Shown piece after piece: positions 38,768 through 48,777 of a stretch of DNA of 64,000 nt; position 1 is the first letter of the stretch, and each line of letters opens with the position of its first letter. The stretch is from Methanocaldococcus lauensis (GTDB taxonomy: Archaea; AGJL01; Methanococci; Methanococcales; Methanocaldococcaceae), in the NCBI RefSeq assembly GCF_902827225.1, contig NZ_LR792632.1, positions 515,030 to 579,029 on the forward strand, in the 5' to 3' direction. Under the pieces are notes generated by a model. That model was not told the DNA's origin. It made no database searches and saw only the letters and a list, made by a program, of their open reading frames with translations. The position numbers and the translations under genes were made by a program.

Positions 38768-38778
38768 ATGCTTATAAA
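38768..38778 (+). promoter_or_regulatory. TATA box of an RNA candidate
   Basis: CTTATAAATTC sits 22-25 bases before the GC-rich segment starting near 38790. Two repeats of TTATTATAAATGC precede it. Confidence 0.5.
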
Positions 38779-38789
38779 TTCCTTTTATG

Positions 38790-38879
38790 GGGCTGTCTCT
38801 GTTCAGCCCGAAGTCCAATGAGCCTATGGCAGAGAGAATGGTATTCTCGATGAAACTATGGGTTGGAAACAGCCTTAAT
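38790..38879 (+). ncRNA. GC-rich structured RNA candidate overlapping the end of cobS
   Basis: GGCTGT near 38790 pairs with ACAGCC at about 38871-38876, enclosing CTCTG/CAGAG and the hairpin GAGAATggtATTCTC. It is much more GC-rich than its surroundings, and a TATA box lies at the right place upstream. The segment near the 3' end (ACAGCC, ACA three bases from the end) resembles an H/ACA guide. It overlaps the last codons (KAVSNP) of the antisense cobS. No family is assigned. Confidence 0.5.
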
Positions 38880-39611
38880 TGATGCTATTATTATTAGTAA
38901 TACAACAACCCTTGTTATTTCATTTGAAGCTCCTAATACATCTCCATTTACTCCTCCAAAATGCTTTTTAGCTATTTTAGCCATACACAAGCCAGTAATT
39001 ATAGAAACTAATATAGCAATTATAACAACTTTTCTATGAATTCCATCAAATAGAAGTATTAAAGGTAAGGATAAAATAATTCCAACTGTTAAAAATTTTT
39101 CATCACTTTTTTTTACAAAGTATCTTCCAGTTCCTTCAATTAAAGGATTTCCAAAAGTTGAACAACTGAGCATTCCCAATTTTGCACAAACCTCTCCAAC
39201 AAGTAAATACAATATATTAATTTCTAAAATGTAAGATATAGAAAATATAGCCATCAAATTGATAAATATTGCAAAAACTACTCCTCCACATCCAATATAT
39301 CTATCTTTCATAGCCATTAACTTCTTTTTTTTATCTCCAACAGCCATATATCCGTCTCCAAAATCAATTAAACCATCCATGTGATGAAAACCATTTAAAT
39401 ATTCTATAAAAAACAAAATTAAAATAGCTGTTAAAAGATTAGGTAGGAAAAAACTAAAAATGTAACCAACAAACAAACTAAAAATTCCAAATATGTATCC
39501 AATTAAAACTATAAAGTAAAAATAACTCGCAACTTTCTCAAAATCAAAATCTTCCACATAAATAGGAAACCTTGTAAAAAATGACAACAATGCCTTAAAC
39601 TCCTTAAACAT
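38856..39611 (-). CDS. cobS: Adenosylcobinamide-GDP ribazoletransferase
   Basis: It joins adenosylcobinamide-GDP to alpha-ribazole in the last part of the cobamide pathway. The 251-residue polytopic protein starts [20 protein letters not shown] and has the family motif [30 protein letters not shown] near residues 83-112 and [13 protein letters not shown] near 215. The ATG at 39611 follows GGGGATAAC. It is followed upstream by a HAD gene on the same strand. Confidence 0.92.
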   Translation of the reverse strand: MFKEFKALLSFFTRFPIYVEDFDFEKVASYFYFIVLIGYIFGIFSLFVGYIFSFFLPNLLTAILILFFIEYLNGFHHMDGLIDFGDGYMAVGDKKKKLMAMKDRYIGCGGVVFAIFINLMAIFSISYILEINILYLLVGEVCAKLGMLSCSTFGNPLIEGTGRYFVKKSDEKFLTVGIILSLPLILLFDGIHRKVVIIAILVSIITGLCMAKIAKKHFGGVNGDVLGASNEITRVVVLLIIIASIKAVSNP

Positions 39612-39635
39612 TGTTATCCCCAAAATTTTAAAATT

Positions 39636-40334
39636 CTAATTCTTTTTAACATCTTTAACTTTTAATTTTTTAACAATATCTACAAGTTCTTGAAGTGAGT
39701 TTATTCTATAATCGCTATGTTCATCTTTCATATCTTTATATTTACCTTTTAATATCCTAACTGTTATCATTCCTAACTCTTTTGCTGGTTTTATATCTTT
39801 ATCAACTCTGTCTCCAACATATATTGTTTCTTCAGGCTTTAAACCCATCCTATTTAAACCATATTTAAAAAACTCTAAGTGAGGTTTTCCTAAGCCAAAC
39901 TCTTCTGATGTAATAACATCATCAAAAAACATATGAATTCCTAATCTAATAAGTTTTTCCCACTGCTTTATAGTTAGTCCATCAGTTATAACCCCCAACT
40001 TTAAACCCATAGATTTAAGCTCTATCAAGGTTTTTATAGTATGTGGATAAGGTCTTAATAATGCCACTTTAACATTGTGGTAAGTTATTATTCCAGTAGT
40101 TATTATTTTTGGGTCATATCTTCCTAATATTGACTTAACTAAATCGTCAAAGTGCTTTCCATAGTTTGAACCCTTATCTTCAATAATTTTGTTTAGTATA
40201 TTCATAGCCTCATCAAAACTTACATTTAAACCAGCATCTATCATTGATTTAACTGCCTCCCTTCTTGCAATTTCTACAAATTCTGAAGAATTATATAGAG
40301 TATCATCTAAATCAAATAATATACCTTTTATCAT
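39636..40334 (-). CDS. HAD-superfamily hydrolase
   Basis: The 232-residue phosphatase-like protein has motif I FDLDDTLYNS at residues 7-16, motif II GVITDGLT near 110, and motifs III/IV GKPHLEFFKYG and YVGDRVDKDIKPAKELG. The cap is helical. The family TIGR02253/glyoxylate-like HAD is likely; the substrate is not known. GGGAATAAATT precedes the ATG. It lies between the 100-residue gene and cobS on one strand. Confidence 0.88.
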   Translation of the reverse strand: MIKGILFDLDDTLYNSSEFVEIARREAVKSMIDAGLNVSFDEAMNILNKIIEDKGSNYGKHFDDLVKSILGRYDPKIITTGIITYHNVKVALLRPYPHTIKTLIELKSMGLKLGVITDGLTIKQWEKLIRLGIHMFFDDVITSEEFGLGKPHLEFFKYGLNRMGLKPEETIYVGDRVDKDIKPAKELGMITVRILKGKYKDMKDEHSDYRINSLQELVDIVKKLKVKDVKKN

Positions 40335-40337
40335 AAT

Positions 40338-40640
40338 TTATTCCCTTTTTGTATTTTTATTTGAATTTTTTACTTTCTCTTTAACTAATTTGAATAATCC
40401 AACAAAATCATCATTTTCTGTAACAGGAACTACAATTAATCCTAACTTTCTATGCCTTTCAATCCAATCTTCATCGTAAGCGGGAACTTCTATTTTTATA
40501 GGTTCATCGGTAGGATTTCCTACTATAACATTTCTATATGGAAATGGCTTTATATCTTCGTCATCATAAGGAAATGTAGTTTCTCTAATATATCCTCCCA
40601 AAGCCATTGTCATTTTTGGAAGTAAAACCATTTTTGGCAT
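40338..40640 (-). CDS. Conserved hypothetical protein
   Basis: The 100-residue protein begins MPKMVLLPKMTMALGGYIRE and has an Asp/Glu/Pro-rich centre, PVTENDDFVGLFKLVKEKV, and a basic tail. GGGGATAATA precedes the ATG. It ends three bases before the HAD gene, so the two are likely coexpressed. Its homologues seem to be limited to methanogens. The function is unknown. Confidence 0.75.
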   Translation of the reverse strand: MPKMVLLPKMTMALGGYIRETTFPYDDEDIKPFPYRNVIVGNPTDEPIKIEVPAYDEDWIERHRKLGLIVVPVTENDDFVGLFKLVKEKVKNSNKNTKRE

Positions 40641-40848
40641 TATTATCCCCTATTATTTATTTTACTTAAATATTTTACTTAAATTATAATCTATAATTAT
40701 AAAGTTGTAGCAGGATATAACATTAAGACAATTAAAATTTATCATTAAATGAATATAAAATAACCTTACTAAAATAGTTTTCGTGTTTTGATTTTATATA
40801 ATCTAAAATAATAAAGAAGTAAAAAATAAAATAGTGAAAAGTAGGAAT

Positions 40849-41082
<234 letters not shown>

Positions 41083-41173
41083 TTAAATTAATTAACCCAT
41101 AATAATTTTCAAACACCTATATATACTTTTTTAAATAGTAAATAGTAGATAATAAATATATAAATATGAATAT

Positions 41174-41914
41174 TTAATTCTTTTCTGTTACAATTACTGA
41201 ACCTTCGTTAAAAGGATTTGACCTTAAATATATTGAGTATAGATATGGATAATTATCTTTTAAATGTTTCACATAATTTAGCCACTGTATCACTAAAAAT
41301 TTATAAACTCTAATAATATCATTTTTTAAGTGGTTTAAATCACTTTTTGGTAAGTTGTTTAAATCCTCTCTTTTATGCAATTCATCTGCTAAATGAAAAA
41401 CTGCTAATAACAATTCTGAAAACTCATCATGTTCTAACAATAGAGGATTTTCCATTAATCTTAAAAGGAACTCTTTATTTTTATCTAATAGATTTTTTAG
41501 TTCGTATAAGTTGATTTTTTCAATGTCTATTTCGTATTTATAATTTTTTAAGAGTTTTTTCATTTTTTCATACCATTTGTTATCCCATTCATTTGTTATT
41601 TTTAAAAAACTTTTTATATTTCCTTTATCTGCTTTTAAGATAATTTTTAATAAATCTTCGCCAACAGTATTAAAAAATGCACCTATAAGCATATTAAGTT
41701 TTTTTAATTTTTTCATTTTGTCTCTATGCTCTAAAATTCTCTCAATAACTATTGTTACGAGTAATACTTCAATAGGCACAAAGGCTAAATGAAGTATAAA
41801 ATAACTCAATAAATGTTCAATATCCCTAAATATTAAAAAATGCAAAAAATAAATTAACATAGATGTAATAATTAAAATAATTGATAGTATCAATATATAC
41901 TTTTTATCATCCAT
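41174..41914 (-). CDS. Two-TM protein with helical cytoplasmic domain
   Basis: The 246-residue protein has two spans (about 5-28 and 36-60), then a basic loop (RILEHRDKMKKLKKLN) and a helix-rich domain with many Leu and Lys. No motif is recognised. It starts two bases after the PUA gene on the same strand, so they may be coexpressed. Confidence 0.72.
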   Translation of the reverse strand: MDDKKYILILSIILIITSMLIYFLHFLIFRDIEHLLSYFILHLAFVPIEVLLVTIVIERILEHRDKMKKLKKLNMLIGAFFNTVGEDLLKIILKADKGNIKSFLKITNEWDNKWYEKMKKLLKNYKYEIDIEKINLYELKNLLDKNKEFLLRLMENPLLLEHDEFSELLLAVFHLADELHKREDLNNLPKSDLNHLKNDIIRVYKFLVIQWLNYVKHLKDNYPYLYSIYLRSNPFNEGSVIVTEKN

Positions 41915-41915
41915 T

Positions 41916-42410
41916 TTATCCCATAAATTTCCATATCTTATCTCCTACATAGTGAAGATTCTTAACAGCTCTTCCTTCCTTAGATTCTTTCATTGTTTTT
42001 CCATCCATTAGAGCAATACCTACACATATTGGCTTTTTGTGTTCTTCATCAACAACAAATACAAAATCTCCTTCTTTAATATTTTCATCAGAATCAACAA
42101 TTCCTGGAGCCATTACATCTGCCCCTTTTATTAAAAATCTTATTGCCCCTTTATCAACTACAACTAAATTTTTGTTAGGTAGAAATTTTAACAACAACTT
42201 AATTGTAGGAATAATCTTATTATCTTTTTTAAAGGCGATTGGTTCTCTATCTACCAATATAATGTCAAAATTGTCTGTTATAACTACCTCCACTTTACTT
42301 TTTTTTGGAATAATATCATCCAAATTTTCAAAAAATTCATTTAACTCTTTTTTTAAGTTTTTTATATCCTTTTTACTTAAAAAATACCTCCTCTTTACAT
42401 TCAATTCCAT
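41916..42410 (-). CDS. PUA-domain RNA-binding protein
   Basis: The 164-residue protein has an alpha/beta N-domain (about 1-75) and a C-terminal PUA domain (about 80-160), with VVVDKGAIRFLIKGADVMAPGIVDSDENIKEGDFVFVV and GRAVKNLHYVGDKIW. This layout is like archaeal MCT-1/Tma20 relatives, which bind the ribosome, and like the C-terminal part of tRNA-guanine transglycosylase. GTG ATG at the start: the ATG at 42410 follows AAGGTG. The role is inferred. Confidence 0.82.
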   Translation of the reverse strand: MELNVKRRYFLSKKDIKNLKKELNEFFENLDDIIPKKSKVEVVITDNFDIILVDREPIAFKKDNKIIPTIKLLLKFLPNKNLVVVDKGAIRFLIKGADVMAPGIVDSDENIKEGDFVFVVDEEHKKPICVGIALMDGKTMKESKEGRAVKNLHYVGDKIWKFMG

Positions 42411-42418
42411 CACCTTAA

Positions 42419-43498
42419 TTATTCCAATAATTTATAGAGTGTCGTTCTTTCTTTAGGAGTTAATCCAACCCTTTTAATCATATCTTTAATTTCCTCAACG
42501 CTCATATAAACTCCATGCTCTGCCCCAGCACTTCTTGATATATTCTCCTCAATAAGTGTTCCTCCTACATCGTTAGCCCCACATCTTAAAGATACTTGAA
42601 CCATTTTTTTTCCTAATTTAACCCAAGATGCCTGAATATTTTTTATTAGTCCTCTAAAAACAATTCTACTAATAGCAAACATCTTTAAATCTTCAATTCC
42701 AGTAGCTCCTGCTCTTGCTCTTCCCTCTCTATAAATTGGAGCATTTTTATACATAAATGAAAGTGGAACAAATTCAGTAAAACCATTAGTCTCTTCCTGA
42801 ATCTCTTTAATTATAAAAAGATGATTAACTATATGTCTATACTCTTCAATATGCCCATACATAATTGTAGAAGTCGTAGGAATTCCTAATTTATGAGCTT
42901 CCTTAATTATATATATCCATTCCCTTGTCTTTATTTTGTTAGGACACAGTTCTTCCCTAATCTCATCATCTAAAATCTCTGCCGCAGTTCCGGGCATTGA
43001 ATTTAATCCACTTTCTTTTAATATTTTTAAAGCCTCTTTAATAGTTAATCCAGCATTTTCTGCTCCAAAATAAACCTCCATGGGAGAAAATGCGTGTATA
43101 TGTATATCTCCATAAGGTTTTGTCGCCTCATGAACTGCCTTTAAAATCTCTGCCTGATAATAAGTATCTATCTTAGGATGTAAGCCACCTTGAATACAAA
43201 CTTCAGTGCATCCAAATTTTTTTGCTTCAACAGATCTCTTAGCAATTTCATCTATGTCTAAAAAATAAGCATGTTTATCATTCTCATTGGCTCTAAAAGC
43301 ACAAAATTTACAGTTACCAATGCAGATGTTTGTGAAATTTATATTCCTATTTACTACATAAGTCACTATATCTCCAACTTCCTCTTTTCTCAAAGAATCA
43401 GCAAATTTAAATAATTCAAAAATGTTTTCATTATCTTCAAATAATTCTAATGCCTCTTTTTTTGATATTTCTTTCTCTTTAAATTTTTCAAAGTCCAT
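42419..43498 (-). CDS. cofH: FO synthase subunit 2 (CofH)
   Basis: This radical SAM enzyme makes, with CofG, the deazaflavin FO of coenzyme F420. The 359-residue protein has the cluster motif CIGNCKFCAFRA near residues 57-68, a SAM-binding region, and C-terminal GANDVGGTLIEENISRSAGAEHG. The ATG at 43498 follows GAGTGAAACT; an ATG at 43510 has no site. The cofG gene is not in this window. Confidence 0.93.
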   Translation of the reverse strand: MDFEKFKEKEISKKEALELFEDNENIFELFKFADSLRKEEVGDIVTYVVNRNINFTNICIGNCKFCAFRANENDKHAYFLDIDEIAKRSVEAKKFGCTEVCIQGGLHPKIDTYYQAEILKAVHEATKPYGDIHIHAFSPMEVYFGAENAGLTIKEALKILKESGLNSMPGTAAEILDDEIREELCPNKIKTREWIYIIKEAHKLGIPTTSTIMYGHIEEYRHIVNHLFIIKEIQEETNGFTEFVPLSFMYKNAPIYREGRARAGATGIEDLKMFAISRIVFRGLIKNIQASWVKLGKKMVQVSLRCGANDVGGTLIEENISRSAGAEHGVYMSVEEIKDMIKRVGLTPKERTTLYKLLE

Positions 43499-43518
43499 AG
43501 TTTCACTCATTGAGAGTA

Positions 43519-43899
43519 TTATTTATAATAATCCTCAGAAATTGTTAATTTGCCATCTTTTAATTTGTAGTGAAAGCATGAATAGTAACCTTCGTGACAT
43601 GCCACTCCTTTTTGTTCTACTATGAATAACAAAGCATCTCCGTCACAATCTCTATAAAATTCCTTTAATTTTTGAACATTTCCACTTTCCTCACCTTTTT
43701 TCCATAATTTTTTTCTACTCGTTGAGTAGTAGTGCATATAACCAGTTTTTAATGTCTCTTTTAATGCCTCCTCATTCATAAATGCAGTCATCAATACATT
43801 CTTATTTTCATCACATGTAATTGCAATAATTAACTTCTCTCCATCTATATTTCTAAACTTTAAATTTAAATTTTTAATTATTTTCTCAATATTTTCCAT
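43519..43899 (-). CDS. hisI: Phosphoribosyl-AMP cyclohydrolase
   Basis: It opens the ring of phosphoribosyl-AMP in histidine synthesis. The 126-residue protein has [10 protein letters not shown] near 35, [20 protein letters not shown] near 55, DCDGDALLF with the Mg/Zn ligands, and [12 protein letters not shown]. It is the stand-alone HisI form (HisE is separate in archaea). The ATG at 43899 follows GGGGATAATT. Confidence 0.95.
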   Translation of the reverse strand: MENIEKIIKNLNLKFRNIDGEKLIIAITCDENKNVLMTAFMNEEALKETLKTGYMHYYSTSRKKLWKKGEESGNVQKLKEFYRDCDGDALLFIVEQKGVACHEGYYSCFHYKLKDGKLTISEDYYK

Positions 43900-43914
43900 A
43901 ATTATCCCCTCTAC

Positions 43915-45420
43915 TTACCACTCATCACTTATATTCATCCACTCCCCAACTATATCTATATCCTTTCCTCCATATATACCATCAAATTTATCTATTTTAA
44001 CAACTGATGGCAAATTTATTGCGGTTCCTACTATAAGTGCCTCACCAATACACAAAGATGCTAAATCTTTTGCTAAATCTTCCCCTAATTCTTCAGAAGC
44101 TCTCTGAATGTATTTTTGGTCTTCTGGCTCAATTATTCTTAAAATTATTTTAGTGTTTGTTTGTGATAAAATATTTGGATCTAATTCTTTAGGTCTTTGA
44201 CTAATTAATCCCAACCCTACTCCAAACTTTCTACCCTCTTTTGCTATTTTTCCTAACCATAAACTTGATTCTGTTTTTTCATTGATTGGTATAAAAACGT
44301 GAGCTTCCTCTAAGATAATCAATACAGGTTTTTTAACAATTTTGTAGTGTTTATCTATAATTTCTAAATTAGATAAAGCTGTCATTCTAATTCTTTCATT
44401 TGGAATATTACGCTCTTTTAATGATTTTAAATAAAGGGTTCTCTTTGATAATATATGTTTAGCTATGTATCCTACAATTGTTCTCATTTGATGTATTTCC
44501 AATCCACTTAAATTAACAACATTTATTTTACCAATATCAAATTCTTCTATAATATCTCTATCTCCAATATACAATGAAAAATCTATCATAAATTTTCCGA
44601 CGATGTTATATAAAGAAATAATATTAATAAAATCTTGCTCACCCACTTTTCTTCGTTCATATTTTCTCATTAATGGATTGTAATATTTTATATCCCAACC
44701 TACCTCTGCTGACTTACTCCACTCATACAATAAATTTTCTAACTTTTCAATAAATTCTAAACCCTCAATATTTGGAAAATCATTTTTTATTGTGTAGTAA
44801 GCATATTCGAGATAAATTCTTTTTTCAAAATCATTTTTATCTATTCCTATCAAATCAGAAAGTTCATCAGGAGATAACATTGAGGGATTCATTTTAGGAA
44901 CAATCACTTTAACTTTTCCTTCTAAATCTTCGTGATATAAGGTAGTGTATTCTCCATGAGTATCAAAGATAATTATACTTGCATTCTTTTTTCCTAACTC
45001 TCTACATAAAACTGACACTGTATTAGATTTCCCTCCACCAGTAACTGATAAAATAGCGAAATGACGAGAAACAAGAGAATTTGTATCTAAATAAACCCTA
45101 ACATTTTCCCTTGTTAATAAATGTCCAATACTAATTCCATTTTTAACATAAAAAATATTGTTTAAAATCGTATCTTCACAAAATTTTACATTTTCATCAG
45201 GTTTAATTGGATACCTATTCATAAGTATTTTATTATCGCTCAAAACTCCTATAACTTTTGCTTCACAAATATACTTTCCGTTTTCAGCAGTAACATTTTT
45301 TACAATACCTAAAACCTCTTTATTATCAGTATTTTTTGTAATTACATACTCCCATAATCTTACATTCTCTAAAGACTCAAATTTAAAATAATTTGTTGAT
45401 GTTTTCCCAATAACCTTCAT
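43915..45420 (-). CDS. HerA-like ATPase/helicase
   Basis: The 501-residue protein has an N-terminal HAS-barrel domain (about 1-100), Walker A VTGGGKSNTV near residue 136, DTHGEYTTLY, Walker B VLIILEEAHVFIP near 370, and a late GLISQRPKELDPNILSQ motif. The DUF87/HerA family pairs with NurA in end resection, but no nurA or mre11-rad50 gene is near. It differs strongly from the short packaging ATPase at 19100. GAGGG lies before the ATG. Confidence 0.88.
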   Translation of the reverse strand: MKVIGKTSTNYFKFESLENVRLWEYVITKNTDNKEVLGIVKNVTAENGKYICEAKVIGVLSDNKILMNRYPIKPDENVKFCEDTILNNIFYVKNGISIGHLLTRENVRVYLDTNSLVSRHFAILSVTGGGKSNTVSVLCRELGKKNASIIIFDTHGEYTTLYHEDLEGKVKVIVPKMNPSMLSPDELSDLIGIDKNDFEKRIYLEYAYYTIKNDFPNIEGLEFIEKLENLLYEWSKSAEVGWDIKYYNPLMRKYERRKVGEQDFINIISLYNIVGKFMIDFSLYIGDRDIIEEFDIGKINVVNLSGLEIHQMRTIVGYIAKHILSKRTLYLKSLKERNIPNERIRMTALSNLEIIDKHYKIVKKPVLIILEEAHVFIPINEKTESSLWLGKIAKEGRKFGVGLGLISQRPKELDPNILSQTNTKIILRIIEPEDQKYIQRASEELGEDLAKDLASLCIGEALIVGTAINLPSVVKIDKFDGIYGGKDIDIVGEWMNISDEW

Positions 45421-45458
45421 ATCCCTCTCCTTTAAAATTTTAATTTTTATTAATTAAT

Positions 45459-47180
45459 TTAAAAAATGAAACCAAATTTTGCCAATTCTCTCTTGCAAGT
45501 ATTAATAATTTCATCATTTGGCTTATAATTTTCGGGAGATTCACAATACTTATACATTTCAACAGGCAATTTTTCTTTTAGATATTCAATAAGATTATTA
45601 ATAGATTTTGACTTATCTTCATCATAAATTTCTTCAATTATATTTAAGTTTTCAATTAAAAAGAGATAAATGTATGCTAATATAGGATTGATATTAATAT
45701 ACTTATGGAGAGTGGCAAAGTGATATTGAACCTTATCTATTTTACAATAAATAACTGGAACATTTAACAGAGGAGAAAATATGTCTAAATTCGTTGGCTC
45801 TTTATTCATCAACTTTTTAATAATTTTATCAACTTCTTCCTTGTTATCTAATAATTTTTTTAGCTTCATAGCCATTGATATAGCCTCATCATATTTTCCT
45901 GCTTTTTCATAGACAACTATTATAGATTTTATTGCATCAATATCGTTAGGATTTATTTTCAATACATTCATAAAAGAGTCATAGGCTATTTTGTAATTTT
46001 TTAACTTGAAATAGATATATCCTCTAATTTTCCATAACTCAATATCGTCCAAGTTTTTGTTAATTAAGTTATCTAAGTATGATAAAGCTTCTTCATAATA
46101 CTTTAAATTATTAGATGTCTCTGCCTTTCCAATTAGGGAGTAGAGTATTAACTTATCACAATCTCCTGAAACATCATAAGTCGTTATTTCTAAGAGTTTA
46201 TCAAAATATTCTGCTGATTTTTCGAAATCCCCTTTTTTATAGTAGTAAATACTTAAACCAAAGTATGCATAAGGATTTGGATATATTTCTATGGATTTAT
46301 TATAGGCATTTACAGATTCTGAACTATTGATTTTATTCAAAATGTCTCCATACTTAGCATAAAATATACTTCTTTCAAATAAGGATATTGACTTTTTTAT
46401 ATACTCAAGGGCTTTATGATATTCTTCAAAAATTTCAGATATAACACTTTTATAGTAATATGCAAAGTCATTAGATTCATCTATTGAAATAATTTTATTT
46501 AAGAATTTCAATGCGTTTATATAATTTCCAATTTCAATTAAATTAACTGCCTTAATAAGATCTTCATAAATGTTTTTATCTATAATTTCAAAAAGTTCGT
46601 CTATAAATTTCACTATTCTTTTACATTCGTGATTTGGCTCTTTTTCTAAGATCTTTTTAAAAGATTCGTATGCGTTATCAATATCTCCAAAGAGCAAATA
46701 TAACTTTCCCGCATTGTACAATGCGTCAATTTTCTTTTCATTTAGTTTGTAAGATTTTAAATAATAATTTAAAGCATCTTCATATTTCTTAAGTTTTAAG
46801 GAAAGTTCTCCCAATAGTTCATACAAATCACTATTTTTAATTTTTCTTGAAGCTTCAATAAAACATTTATATGCTCCATCATAATCTTTAAGTTTATATA
46901 ATATCATTCCTTTTAAATATATAAATTCTAAATTTTTAGGAGACAAAGAAATAGCTTTATTTATTGCATCAAGAGCCTTTTCATATTCTTCTAAATTAAA
47001 GTATGCATAGGCAAGATTAGCCCAATCTATTGCTCTCATATAATTTTCAGATATAGCCTTTAAGTAACATTCTACTGCCTTTTGGTAATTACTTTCATCT
47101 AAATATTTTTCAGCTTTTAATATCCATTTATCTAAATTGTCTTTAGAAATTAATTTACTTAGAAATTTTTTAAACACCAT
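45459..47180 (-). CDS. Large TPR-repeat protein
   Basis: The 573-residue soluble protein is made of about a dozen 34-residue TPR units (for example WANLAYAYFNLEEYEKALDA and ALYNAGKLYLLFGDIDNAYE). They form a superhelix for protein binding. The C-terminal 100 residues are not TPR. The ATG at 47180 has AGTGATATT before it; a longer form (from 47204) overlaps the previous gene. The partner is unknown. Confidence 0.88.
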   Translation of the reverse strand: MVFKKFLSKLISKDNLDKWILKAEKYLDESNYQKAVECYLKAISENYMRAIDWANLAYAYFNLEEYEKALDAINKAISLSPKNLEFIYLKGMILYKLKDYDGAYKCFIEASRKIKNSDLYELLGELSLKLKKYEDALNYYLKSYKLNEKKIDALYNAGKLYLLFGDIDNAYESFKKILEKEPNHECKRIVKFIDELFEIIDKNIYEDLIKAVNLIEIGNYINALKFLNKIISIDESNDFAYYYKSVISEIFEEYHKALEYIKKSISLFERSIFYAKYGDILNKINSSESVNAYNKSIEIYPNPYAYFGLSIYYYKKGDFEKSAEYFDKLLEITTYDVSGDCDKLILYSLIGKAETSNNLKYYEEALSYLDNLINKNLDDIELWKIRGYIYFKLKNYKIAYDSFMNVLKINPNDIDAIKSIIVVYEKAGKYDEAISMAMKLKKLLDNKEEVDKIIKKLMNKEPTNLDIFSPLLNVPVIYCKIDKVQYHFATLHKYININPILAYIYLFLIENLNIIEEIYDEDKSKSINNLIEYLKEKLPVEMYKYCESPENYKPNDEIINTCKRELAKFGFIF

Positions 47181-47184
47181 AATA

Positions 47185-48186
47185 TCACTGAATTTTATAT
47201 CCATTGTTATTTGCCTTAGTTATAATAATATCCCCACAAATTCCATACTTATCAAAAATTTCGTTAGCTTTTTCAACTATTAATTTTTTATCTCCAAGAG
47301 TATAGACAGTAGGTCCAAAACTTGATAAACCAGAATATACATTATTATCTTTTTCTTTATGTAATTCAAAAATTAAATCTTTAACAATATCTGATTGTAA
47401 ATTTACTTCAATTTTTTTGAATCCTAAATATTGTAGTTTATTAACAACATCTCCAAAATCTTCCAAGTTTTTTTCAACAACCGCTGGCATCATCTTCATT
47501 AAAACTAAATGGCAGATTTTTTCAACTTCATTTAAAGGTACTGGGCAGTATTTTTTAAATATATCTACTTCTTTTTTTCCATAGATGTGTTCTCCCTTTG
47601 GTATTATTAATACAACTTCCCAATCAAAATCGTGTCTAAATATTATTGGTGCTGGCTTAACTCCTTTTGAAGCTGAAGAAGGCTTAAATTCTTCCTTATC
47701 TTTACCTTTACCAAAGCTATGCCCTCCATCAATTAAAAATCCACCATATTCAAATGCCCCTATACCTATTCCAGAAGTCCCTCCTCTTCCAGTAATCTTA
47801 GCCAATTCATAAGCATTTAAATCTTTCCCATATATTTCAGTTATTAACTTACCTACTGCTAAAGATATCTGTGTTCCACTGCCCAAACCAGAGTGAGAAG
47901 GAAATAAAGATAAAATTTTTAAATATATTCCCTCTTCATTGATAGTTTTTAAAACTTTATTTGATATATTATAAATTCTATCCTCAATATTTTTTATATA
48001 CTCACAATTAAATTTTTTAAATAATTTTCTATCAAACTCTATGATTATTTCATCGCATTCTTTTCCTTTAATTTTTATGTTTGGTTCTTCCAACGCTAAC
48101 CCTATTCCACCATCTACTCTCCCAATAGACCCATTTAAATCAATAAGTCCCATATGAATCCTTGATGGAGTTTGAATAGTAATCAA
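47185..48186 (-). CDS. Beta-ribofuranosylaminobenzene 5'-phosphate synthase
   Basis: This enzyme joins 4-hydroxy- or 4-aminobenzoate to PRPP in the first committed step of methanopterin synthesis. The 333-residue protein belongs to the GHMP fold: TPSRIHMGLIDLNGSIGRVDGGIGLAL near the start, PSHSGLGSGTQISLAVG as the phosphate loop, and TGRGGTSGIGIGAFEYGGFLIDGGHS. The best start is a TTG at 48186 behind AAGGTGAAAAT; a GTG at 48195 is possible. Confidence 0.87.
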   Translation of the reverse strand: MITIQTPSRIHMGLIDLNGSIGRVDGGIGLALEEPNIKIKGKECDEIIIEFDRKLFKKFNCEYIKNIEDRIYNISNKVLKTINEEGIYLKILSLFPSHSGLGSGTQISLAVGKLITEIYGKDLNAYELAKITGRGGTSGIGIGAFEYGGFLIDGGHSFGKGKDKEEFKPSSASKGVKPAPIIFRHDFDWEVVLIIPKGEHIYGKKEVDIFKKYCPVPLNEVEKICHLVLMKMMPAVVEKNLEDFGDVVNKLQYLGFKKIEVNLQSDIVKDLIFELHKEKDNNVYSGLSSFGPTVYTLGDKKLIVEKANEIFDKYGICGDIIITKANNNGYKIQ

Positions 48187-48292
48187 AATTTTCACCTTGT
48201 TTTATTTTTATTTGGTTTTTTATTATTTTTAACTAAATTAAAATAGTATATATAAATAAGTATGTTAAAATAATTAAAAAATAATATAAAAA

Positions 48293-48757
48293 TTAAATTA
48301 ACGCTTCTATTAAATCTCCTCTTGTAATTATTCCAACTAAATTACCTTCATCATCTACAACAGGTAATCTTTTAATTTTATGCTCAACCATTAATTTTGC
48401 CGCATCGTTAATTGTCATCTCAGGTTTTACAACTATAACATTCTTCGTCATCACATCTTTAACCTTTGTTTTTAATGCCTTTTTTAAATCTTCCTTAAAC
48501 TCCTCAATCTTCAATGCTGTTTTTAATGGCAACTCTATTAAATCCAATGGTGAAGGTAAAATAAGGTTTAAATCCTCATTATGTGTAACAATGGTTTTTA
48601 CAATATCACTTTCAGAGATTATTCCAACTAACTCTCCATTTTTGTTTAATACTGGAGCCCCACTAATTTTTTTCTCTCTAAATAATTTTATTACATTACT
48701 TAAATCGTCGTCATCATAAACTACAATGGGTTTTTTCATAACCTCTTTTATTAACAT
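48293..48757 (-). CDS. Two-CBS-domain protein
   Basis: The 154-residue protein has two CBS motifs (about 3-55, 95-150), with LIKEVMKKPIVVYDDD and VKDVMTKNVIVVKPEM, and IISESDIVK and IITRGDLIE ends. A longer linker of about 40 residues separates them. The ATG at 48757 follows GGTGGAAAAA; the ATG at 48769 is also in frame. The next gene is a dehydrogenase on the same strand eight bases away. The effector is likely an adenosyl ligand. Confidence 0.85.
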   Translation of the reverse strand: MLIKEVMKKPIVVYDDDDLSNVIKLFREKKISGAPVLNKNGELVGIISESDIVKTIVTHNEDLNLILPSPLDLIELPLKTALKIEEFKEDLKKALKTKVKDVMTKNVIVVKPEMTINDAAKLMVEHKIKRLPVVDDEGNLVGIITRGDLIEALI

Positions 48758-48777
48758 TTTTTCCACCATTTAATCTT

